From Sphingobacteriales bacterium (GTDB lineage: Bacteria > Bacteroidota > Bacteroidia > Chitinophagales > Chitinophagaceae): DNA of 5,086 nt. The stretch is from the NCBI GenBank assembly GCA_004294195.1, contig REAQ01000180.1, forward strand, positions 1 to 5,086, read 5' to 3'. The notes below the pieces were generated by a model. That model was not told the origin of the DNA. It searched no databases and saw only the letters and a program-made list of their open reading frames with translations. Shown here piece by piece: positions 1-5,086 of the stretch. The number at the start of each line of letters is the position of its first letter. Within the stretch, counting starts at the first letter, position 1. A program made the translations under genes and the position numbers.

Positions 1-588
1 AGAAACGGCACCCACCAGACCTGCAACTTTAACTGCCTCTAACAATATAGAAAATGAAGTATCACTCGAAACAATTTCCGCTATACTGGCAGTTGGTGGA
101 ATCAGCACGCGCTCAATTACGTGTATAACCCCGTTAGATGCAGCTACATCAGGCGTTTTAACTTTGAAACCATTTAAGAACACACCATTTGTGTTACGAG
201 AAGCGAAAAGATTTCTTCCGAACAAAGTTTTAAGCGTGTCGCTCACTGGAACGGCAGAGGAAGAAGCAATTGTCCCTAATACGTGGTATTTGAGAATAGT
301 ATCCAATCTTCCAGCGCTGAGTGTGCTAATTGTTGCAGCCGTGATATTGGACGCCTCAAATGCAGCATTATCTGGGGCAAAAACAGTAAGTGAACCGCCG
401 CTGAGTGCTGAGCCTAAACCTGCTTTTACTATAGCAGCATTAAGGATAGAGAAACTGGGATTGTTGGCTACGATACCTGCAATGTTGTCCGGGCCGGTAG
501 GTCCGTCGTCATCGTTGTTGTCACATGAACTGAAACCCACCATTACGGTCACGGTTGCGAGGAGGAGCCAAGACATTTTTGATTTCAT
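1..588 (-). CDS. FAS1 (fasciclin-like) domain surface lipoprotein, 5' part only
   Basis: The gene reads leftward from an ATG at 588-586 and stays open for 196 codons to the window edge, so the C-terminus is missing. Residues 1-21 form a lipoprotein signal peptide (two Lys, a hydrophobic core, then the lipobox FSSC), with Cys22 the predicted lipidated residue. The next residues, DNNDDD, are acidic, as in the surface-export signals of Bacteroidota lipoproteins, so an outward-facing outer-membrane anchor is likely (inference). Residues about 36-163 are one complete FAS1 domain: the H1 motif LTVFAPDNAAF at 67-77, the conserved Tyr-His pair at 101-102, and the H2 motif NGVIHVIERVL at 152-162. A second FAS1 domain starts near 168 (SIAEIVSSDTSFSILLEAV) and is cut by the edge, so the protein has at least two. 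FAS1 domains mediate adhesion or ligand binding; the ligand here is unknown. The start is fixed by the signal peptide. FAS1 identification is very secure; the precise role is not. Confidence 0.93.
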   Translation of the reverse strand, partial: MKSKMSWLLLATVTVMVGFSSCDNNDDDGPTGPDNIAGIVANNPSFSILNAAIVKAGLGSALSGGSLTVFAPDNAAFEASNITAATISTLSAGRLDTILKYHVLGTIASSSAVPVSDTLKTLFGRNLFASRNTNGVFLNGFKVKTPDVAASNGVIHVIERVLIPPTASIAEIVSSDTSFSILLEAVKVAGLVGAVS

Positions 589-618
589 AGTATAGTTTTT
601 CTTTTAAAACGCTATACT
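589..618 (-). promoter_or_regulatory. Inverted repeat abutting the FAS1 start codon
   Basis: A perfect 7-bp inverted repeat, AGTATAG at 589-595 and CTATACT at 612-618, is separated by 16 bases. In the leftward transcript the second arm ends at the base just before the AUG, and the loop is A/U-rich (UUUUAAAA plus an A run). The stem is AU-rich and probably weak. It could be a leader hairpin affecting ribosome access, a binding site for a dimeric regulator, or chance. No convincing Bacteroidota promoter (TTG plus TAnnTTTG) was found upstream. Confidence 0.25.
594..602 (-). promoter_or_regulatory. A-rich translation initiation element of the FAS1 gene
   Basis: On the minus strand the nonamer AGAAAAACT lies five bases before the FAS1 ATG. 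The identical nonamer precedes the barrel-protein gene at almost the same spacing. There is no AGGAGG-like sequence. Many Bacteroidota initiate translation without Shine-Dalgarno pairing and favour adenines upstream of the start, so this is a plausible initiation-enhancing element. The role is inferred; the sequence match is observed. Confidence 0.35.
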
Positions 619-682
619 GATGAAAGGGGATCGTGAAAGGGAGTGAATTGACGGTTCCGGGGTGTGAACTGTATTTTGAGCA

Positions 683-752
683 GGTTGAAGGTTGAAGGTT
701 GAAGGCGGAAGGTGGAAGTAGGCGGCTTCTTCCTCCTTCCACCTTCCACCTT
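683..752. repeat. Heptad repeat block forming a long hairpin; possible terminator
   Basis: Five direct heptads fill 683-717 on the plus strand (GGTTGAA three times, then GGCGGAA and GGTGGAA). Three complementary heptads fill 730-750 (TTCCTCC, TTCCACC, TTCCACC). The arms pair: 707-718 with 736-747 is a perfect 12-bp stem, and 702-722 with 732-752 pairs at 19 of 21 positions around a 9-base loop. The hairpin starts four bases beyond the stop codon of the barrel-protein gene, where a terminator or 3' stabilising structure would sit. No T-run follows on the minus strand, so it is not a textbook intrinsic terminator. The spare GGTTGAA copies could pair with the other arm in slipped registers at a cost of one mismatch each. 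Similar heptads between genes are, as far as I recall, common in this phylum. Confidence 0.75.
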
Positions 753-755
753 ATA

Positions 756-3700
756 TTAAAAATCAAGTCCAAGCGCAAAATACCACCTCGGCTTTCCCTT
801 GAACACACCGTCCATCGGCCAGGCAGCATCTACGCGGAGGAAGTAGCCCAGCAGTGTGGTTCTTGCACCAAAGCCATATCCCCCCAGGAAGGGTCCGATG
901 CCGCCGGATTTGATCGCCACCTGAACGGGAACGTTCCCGTAAATGGTTTGCGGCCTGGAGATCCCGTTGAATTTTCCGTTCCATGCTGTTGCCAGATCTA
1001 CAAACTGGATAATCTGCAGATTGCGCAGCAAGGCGGTATTGATCGGTTTATTAAAGAATGTTGTGAAGATCGGTAACCTGAACTCACTATTCAACACCAC
1101 CGCATTATTGCCGTTGGCTGCGTTCTGATTGAAACCACGCAGGTTCAGGGCCAAACTCTGGAATGCATATTGGTTGTCCGGCGCAGGCTGGTTCGCAAAA
1201 TTGAATTTGGGAGAGATCCATCCGTCTACACCGCCAACATAATAGATGATCTTTTGTGTTCCGAAGGAGGCGTCAAAGGCAGCTCGGCCCGCCCAAATGA
1301 AATTACGATAGATGGGCAGATAATACCTGAAGTCAGCACCAACGTTGAAGGTGTACCTTCCCTCGGTGTTCTTATTATTTATCTTGGCATTTACATCAGT
1401 CCAGATCTTGAACCGCAAACCATCCCAGATGTTCAATGCCGGATTGAGGGTGTTATCATGCACATACTCTAACCGGGTTAGGCCATAGGTCATCAGGCTG
1501 TCTGGGTAATACAATGCATCCGGCCAGTTGGCATTGGTTTTTATTGTAACACGGTCTGTCCTGTAACCCAGGGTAGCTCGTACACTTCGCACCTCATCGA
1601 TCGGCCAGCTCAAGTGGAACTGGTATAAATTGGAGTACAATTTGTTAGGAAGCTGCGCCTTGATAGGATCCGTGTTGAAGTTGTATAGTGGGAAATCACT
1701 TTGGGTAGATCGATAATAAGTAATGCCCCAATCTAGCCTCCGACGAAGATTCTGAAACTGCACCAGATAGTCTACGTCTGTGAGGTTAGTAGCGATACGG
1801 AAACCACCGGTGAACTTCATGTCTTCAAACAATTCAGAGGTTCCCAACCGGATAATACCATTCAGTATATCTGCATTGTTCAGGTAAATGGGACCTGACC
1901 CACCCGCATAGGGTTGGAACCGGTTCACGAGTACCTGGTTATTGAAGCCGGTCACCACATATTCAGAAGCAAATTTCTTGCGATAGTCGTAGATCTTGGC
2001 ATTGTCTAATGGCGATTCACGTCTGTATTCCTGTGGTTGCAGCACGGGCGCAACATTGCTATCCTTGGCCTCATTCTGAAATTCGGTCTGGAAGATATCC
2101 TGGCTTGAGCTGGTGTCTTTGGGTACAGGTGGGGTGGTTGTTTTACCGTTCTCAAAGAAGATGGCCTGGCCCTTTGCGGCCCTTTCCAACTCCTGTACTT
2201 TCTTCATGTACTCTGTAGGCTTGGCATTTACGTTACGGCGTTTCAGCGCATTTTCATCGATCCTTAATTTGTACAGGAATTTCAGATCTCCTTCTCGCCT
2301 CACTTCACTGACCAGGTTATTGTCGCCGGCTCCTCTTGTTTCCTGGAGTCCGCTTTGGTAGTTGGTCAGCGGGAACACATAAGCGCTGTCAGATGTAATG
2401 GATATGTATCCGATGGAATCCGGCTCCTGCCGTTCCCAGATCTTTAATGTTGAATCAAGTTCTTTCGTAGAAGGGTTACGGAGAATTTCATCACCCACCA
2501 GATAAAGCGTGTCCAGCCCCGCACGTTTTGTATTGAAGAATCCGGCATATCGGTTACCGATACCATTTTCTTCACTTACAAATGTGAAGTGGTTCACATT
2601 ATACTGCAAAGGGAACCTTGCATCACTGTACTTCATGTTGGAAAGCTTAGTGATCTGACGGTACTCACTGCGGATGAAATTGTCAACCATATACACATTG
2701 AAATGGTTGCGAGAAGGTATCGCAGTGTCTGAACGCTGGGCATCGCCAGACGGCCTGTTGGAAGAAAACAGGATACCGCTTTTATTCGGGAAGGCCGCAA
2801 ACGATGGATCGATATCGCTGTACACATCATTCGTGATCTGCTCGTAGGTCTGCTCATTAATCTTGTACACGAAAATGTCTGACCATCCGTTCTTCACCGC
2901 ACTCATCACCAGGGTATTGTTGTCAAGCATGAATTTCGCATCCTGGATCAACTGAAAATCCTTGATCTCCTGCTTGTTAAACTTGAGGCGCTTCACCATA
3001 TCCCATACAAACATCTTGATCTTACCCTCTTCGTTATAGATCACTAGCAACCTTGATCCTTTAGGGTCCCAGGCCATCAGCGGATAGTTGGGGTTGATAT
3101 CGGCTTCTTTGTTCCTGATACCGGCCTTCAGAAGGATCTTTTTATTTGCGGCGGCATCTTCAAGCACCACGCAATAGAGGCCACGCTTGTATTCTACGTA
3201 AGCATATGAATTGTTGCGGGGAATGGGATTGGCCTGGAAACGATAAAAGTCTGTATTCTTTTTCAGTTCCTGAATAGCTACAACATTACCACGCGGCTGG
3301 TTCCTGCGACTGCGCAGGTCTTTATTGTATTTTTCAGCCTCTTTCTCCATGAACTCGTTCAGGAGGTCCTTGAATTTTTTCTTGGTTACCCGCAGTGATG
3401 CAGAGTTCAGACTTTTGTAAATACGGGTGAGATAAAGAAAGTAAGTGACATTGTCTTTCCGGTAATTGTCTGCCACAAAACGCCAGAAAGCGTGACCCGC
3501 CAACTCCGGTTTTTTGAACGCAAACTGATAGAAGTTTTTGTATTCACCGGAAAGGATCTCAGACTTCAGTTGGTCATCCAGTTTGGGGCTCCAATTCTCA
3601 GCTGCATAAGCCACGTATCCATCGGTCACCCATTTGGGCAGATCCAGCAGGGCCTGGTTACCAGCATACTCACCGAGGTCGTCGCCAAAAAGAAGATTGT

Positions 3701-4139
3701 CGACCAATACCCTTGCAATACCTTGCCGTACTTGTTTACGCAGGTTGTTGTAATCACCATTGTGATACACCACCATCTTATTGTTCACGAGTTTGGTAAC
3801 GCCACCTGTGTTCTGCCATTCTATACCGATGCCGATATTGGATTGTTTGAGGTCATTAAAGCTGTTGTATACAACGATGTTTGCGCGGCGTTGCAATCCA
3901 TACTCCACAAATTCTTCCAGCTGGGGTAATTCCTCTTCCGCAACCTGGGCCACAAATTTACCCAATGCCAGTCCGCCTTGTGAAAAATAAGTATTAAAGT
4001 TCCTCGTCTGGTAATAGCGCCAGGTGAACTTTTTATATTGGATCCTGTTCTTCCCGAATTCAACTGCATTCACCTGGGCCTGCAGTGCGGATGAAAGGAA
4101 TAAAAAAACCAGTAATAATCGACAGCGTGTAAATAGCAT
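756..4139 (-). CDS. Outer-membrane fusion: degenerate peptidase-like domain, TolB-like propeller, Omp85/BamA-like barrel
   Basis: This 1127-residue protein is complete. Residues 1-21 are a Sec signal peptide with likely cleavage at ALQA/QV, which fixes the ATG as the start. Residues about 35-275 resemble the gluzincin (peptidase MA-like) fold: the helix where HExxH would lie reads QGIAR (139-143), and LPKWVTDGYVAY (167-178) matches the family's W..EG segment with Asp in place of the zinc-binding Glu. It is therefore probably not an active protease. Residues about 300-600 carry PD40/TolB propeller blades, clearest at DPSF...GILFSSNRPSG (444-465), with others near 353-380, 400-427 and 505-530. 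A hydrophilic linker rich in Pro, Thr, Ser and Gln spans about 640-710. Residues about 725-1127 form the barrel, with the Omp85 L6-loop motif LRGF at 1000-1003, a following EFRLPI strand, and a final LGLDF ending in Phe. No POTRA domain is visible. Function is unknown; export, assembly or binding at the outer membrane is plausible. Confidence 0.9.
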   Translation of the reverse strand: MLFTRCRLLLVFLFLSSALQAQVNAVEFGKNRIQYKKFTWRYYQTRNFNTYFSQGGLALGKFVAQVAEEELPQLEEFVEYGLQRRANIVVYNSFNDLKQSNIGIGIEWQNTGGVTKLVNNKMVVYHNGDYNNLRKQVRQGIARVLVDNLLFGDDLGEYAGNQALLDLPKWVTDGYVAYAAENWSPKLDDQLKSEILSGEYKNFYQFAFKKPELAGHAFWRFVADNYRKDNVTYFLYLTRIYKSLNSASLRVTKKKFKDLLNEFMEKEAEKYNKDLRSRRNQPRGNVVAIQELKKNTDFYRFQANPIPRNNSYAYVEYKRGLYCVVLEDAAANKKILLKAGIRNKEADINPNYPLMAWDPKGSRLLVIYNEEGKIKMFVWDMVKRLKFNKQEIKDFQLIQDAKFMLDNNTLVMSAVKNGWSDIFVYKINEQTYEQITNDVYSDIDPSFAAFPNKSGILFSSNRPSGDAQRSDTAIPSRNHFNVYMVDNFIRSEYRQITKLSNMKYSDARFPLQYNVNHFTFVSEENGIGNRYAGFFNTKRAGLDTLYLVGDEILRNPSTKELDSTLKIWERQEPDSIGYISITSDSAYVFPLTNYQSGLQETRGAGDNNLVSEVRREGDLKFLYKLRIDENALKRRNVNAKPTEYMKKVQELERAAKGQAIFFENGKTTTPPVPKDTSSSQDIFQTEFQNEAKDSNVAPVLQPQEYRRESPLDNAKIYDYRKKFASEYVVTGFNNQVLVNRFQPYAGGSGPIYLNNADILNGIIRLGTSELFEDMKFTGGFRIATNLTDVDYLVQFQNLRRRLDWGITYYRSTQSDFPLYNFNTDPIKAQLPNKLYSNLYQFHLSWPIDEVRSVRATLGYRTDRVTIKTNANWPDALYYPDSLMTYGLTRLEYVHDNTLNPALNIWDGLRFKIWTDVNAKINNKNTEGRYTFNVGADFRYYLPIYRNFIWAGRAAFDASFGTQKIIYYVGGVDGWISPKFNFANQPAPDNQYAFQSLALNLRGFNQNAANGNNAVVLNSEFRLPIFTTFFNKPINTALLRNLQIIQFVDLATAWNGKFNGISRPQTIYGNVPVQVAIKSGGIGPFLGGYGFGARTTLLGYFLRVDAAWPMDGVFKGKPRWYFALGLDF

Positions 4140-4226
4140 AATCAGTTTTTCTGTAACCTCAGCAATTCGCCTAAAAAGCCTATAATTATAATAAAATTAA
4201 AGGTTTTGCCCCACAAATGACCGCAC
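4140..4226. promoter_or_regulatory. Divergent promoter region with a TATAATTATA palindrome
   Basis: This 87-bp AT-rich gap separates two genes transcribed away from each other, so it should hold the promoter of each. At 4181-4190 lies the perfect 10-bp palindrome TATAATTATA, which offers a TATAAT hexamer on both strands, about 41-46 bases from either start codon. No good -35 hexamer lies at the right distance, and I found no clean TAnnTTTG, the usual Bacteroidota -7 element, on either strand. The promoter role follows from gene arrangement; the exact elements are uncertain. Confidence 0.4.
4144..4152 (-). promoter_or_regulatory. A-rich translation initiation element of the barrel-protein gene
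   Basis: On the minus strand AGAAAAACT lies four bases before the ATG at 4139, matching exactly the nonamer before the FAS1 start. No Shine-Dalgarno sequence is present. The match and spacing are seen directly; a role in SD-independent initiation is inferred from what is known of Bacteroidota ribosomes. Confidence 0.35.
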
Positions 4227-4868
4227 ATGTATAACGTTAAAGTTTTCATATTTAGCCCGATTCAGGAGAATACCTACGTGTTGTTCAACCAACAGCGAGA
4301 AGCCGTGATTGTTGATCCCGGATGTTATGGTTCTGATGAAGAGGATGAGCTTACCCAATTCATTGAGCGCGAGGGGCTCAAGCCTGTGCTGCTGTTGAAT
4401 ACGCATTGTCATTTGGATCATGTTTTTGGGAATAAGTTTGTTGCCGAAAAATGGGGCTTGGTGCCGCATATCCACCAGCTGGAAAAGAAGGTTTTGGATT
4501 TTGCACCCGCCGCTGGCCTGATGTGGAACATGCCTTTTGACAACTATCAGGGAGAGCTGGCCTATCTGGAACCCGGGGATACCACGGGTCTTTCCGGTGA
4601 TCCGCTCCAGATCCTCTTTGCGCCGGGTCATTCTCCCGGAAGCCTTTGTTTTTATTCATCGGAGGGCAGGTTTGTTGTTAGTGGAGATGTCCTTTTCCGC
4701 GGTAGCGTTGGGCGTACGGACCTTCCCGGCGGAAATGCCAATACCTTGAAGGAGTCTATTCAGCAGGTCATGTACCATTTGCCGGACGATACAGTGGTAT
4801 ATTCCGGCCATGGGCTTTCCACCACCATCGGTGAAGAGAAAAGATCTAACCCTTTTGTGCGCGGCTAG
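4227..4868 (+). CDS. MBL-fold metallo-hydrolase, glyoxalase II-like (YcbL type)
   Basis: This 213-residue protein is a complete single-domain metallo-beta-lactamase-fold hydrolase with no signal peptide, so it is probably cytosolic. All metal-binding motifs are present: THCHLDH at 59-65 (His60, His62, Asp64, His65), APGHSPGS with His135, SGDVLF with Asp154, and YSGHG with His195. The motifs GRTDLPGG (162-169) and the C-terminal TTIGEEKRSNPF (199-210) are characteristic of short glyoxalase II-like enzymes, which lack the long C-terminal substrate-binding domain of classical GloB. The likely reaction is thioester hydrolysis of S-lactoylglutathione type, but many family members have unproven substrates, and Bacteroidota often lack glutathione. 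The start at 4227 places VFIFSPIQENTYVL at the N-terminus, as expected for the family; a nearby ATG at 4217 is out of frame and hits a stop. Its 3' end overlaps the facing flippase gene by 23 bp. Family call is very secure, substrate is not. Confidence 0.94.
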   Translation: MYNVKVFIFSPIQENTYVLFNQQREAVIVDPGCYGSDEEDELTQFIEREGLKPVLLLNTHCHLDHVFGNKFVAEKWGLVPHIHQLEKKVLDFAPAAGLMWNMPFDNYQGELAYLEPGDTTGLSGDPLQILFAPGHSPGSLCFYSSEGRFVVSGDVLFRGSVGRTDLPGGNANTLKESIQQVMYHLPDDTVVYSGHGLSTTIGEEKRSNPFVRG

Positions 4869-5086
4869 GAATCAGCCTGGCAAATTCTTTTTGTTCTATC
4901 TTAAACACGAACACCATGAAGGCGATGATTTCAATGACGCCGAAAGCATGCGTGATCCAGATGTTGGGAGAATATGACCTCACCAGCTGATGCAAGAAGT
5001 ACAGCAGCACACAGATCACCACATAGGCTGTGAGTTTTTTCCAGGCATAAGGAACGGGGTAGTGTTTTTGGCCGAGTTTGTAACTG
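4846..5086 (-). CDS. Oligosaccharide/polysaccharide flippase, C-terminal fragment
   Basis: The gene enters from the right edge in an open frame (first whole codon at 5085-5083) and ends with TAG at 4848-4846, giving the last 79 residues. The fragment begins SYKLGQKHYPVPYAWKKL; the GQK.YP.PY...KK pattern is what I recall from the final cytoplasmic loop of Bacteroidota lipopolysaccharide/polysaccharide flippases of the Wzx/MATE-like (MOP) superfamily. Two hydrophobic helices follow, at about 18-35 and 42-61 of the fragment, then a short charged tail (KIEQKEFARLIPSRAQKG), as expected for the last two transmembrane segments of such a carrier. These proteins move lipid-linked sugar units across the inner membrane for surface glycan assembly. 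Most of the protein is outside the window, so the assignment rests on this C-terminal pattern. The last codons are antisense to the end of the hydrolase gene. Confidence 0.7.
   Translation of the reverse strand, partial: SYKLGQKHYPVPYAWKKLTAYVVICVLLYFLHQLVRSYSPNIWITHAFGVIEIIAFMVFVFKIEQKEFARLIPSRAQKG

Noticed and set aside
164..595. Plus-strand open frame of 143 codons
   Set aside because: It lies opposite the FAS1 lipoprotein, whose signal peptide, lipobox and FAS1 motifs are clear; the plus-strand product has no recognisable domain.
603..682. Intergenic stretch between the FAS1 leader and the heptad block, checked for a promoter
   Set aside because: No TTG/TAnnTTTG pair or TATAAT at useful spacing was found on the minus strand, although the FAS1 promoter probably lies here.
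521..829. Minus-strand open frame of 102 codons running through the heptad repeat
   Set aside because: It spans the 3' end of the barrel gene, the repeat hairpin and the FAS1 start in another frame; its composition follows the heptads and shows no protein-like pattern.
699..1076. Plus-strand open frame starting in the repeat block
   Set aside because: Its start is made by the heptads (GAAGG/TTGAAGG) and the rest is antisense to the barrel domain.
3492..3929. Plus-strand open frame of 145 codons with hydrophobic stretches
   Set aside because: It is antisense to the N-terminal domain of the long outer-membrane protein; the hydrophobicity follows from the complementary codons and no family is recognisable.
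4197..4631. Minus-strand open frame of 144 codons
   Set aside because: It is antisense to the MBL-fold hydrolase, which has every catalytic motif, and it would cover the divergent promoter.
4863..4892. Possible intrinsic terminator behind the hydrolase gene (GGCT/AGCC followed by CTTTTTG)
   Set aside because: The stem is only 4 bp with a 7-base loop, the T-run is short and nine bases away, and the bases are coding for the flippase C-terminus.

Overview
The window looks like a chromosomal segment from a Bacteroidota bacterium, perhaps of the Chitinophaga group (family-level placement is inference). Reasons: the long surface protein has an architecture typical of that phylum, the lipoprotein carries an acid-rich stretch right after its lipid-modified cysteine, no start codon has a clear Shine-Dalgarno sequence, and intergenic DNA contains TTCAACC/TTCCACC-type heptad repeats. 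The window shows no tRNA, rRNA, CRISPR array, transposase or other sign of a mobile element.

Layout, left to right. Positions 1-588 (minus) hold the N-terminal 196 residues of a FAS1 (fasciclin-like) lipoprotein that runs off the left edge. Positions 589-755 are intergenic: a small inverted repeat against the FAS1 start codon, then a heptanucleotide repeat block folding into a long hairpin just behind the stop codon of the next gene. Positions 756-4139 (minus) encode a 1127-residue outer-membrane protein: signal peptide, a metallopeptidase-like domain that seems to have lost its zinc site, a TolB-type beta-propeller, and a C-terminal Omp85/BamA-like barrel. Positions 4140-4226 are a short AT-rich divergent promoter region. 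Positions 4227-4868 (plus) encode a complete glyoxalase II-like metallo-beta-lactamase-fold hydrolase. Positions 4846-5086 (minus) hold the C-terminus of a polysaccharide (Wzx/MATE-like) flippase, whose 3' end overlaps the hydrolase gene tail to tail by 23 bp. No stretch longer than 300 bases lacks a gene.

How they fit together. Three of the four genes act at the cell envelope (surface lipoprotein, outer-membrane barrel fusion, inner-membrane flippase); the hydrolase is probably cytosolic. The barrel and FAS1 genes point the same way but are separated by 167 bp with a strong hairpin, so co-transcription is uncertain. Both share an identical A-rich nonamer just before their start codons, which fits SD-independent initiation in this phylum. 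The most notable item is the barrel fusion protein. I see no defence system, biosynthetic cluster or other clearly new multi-gene system here.
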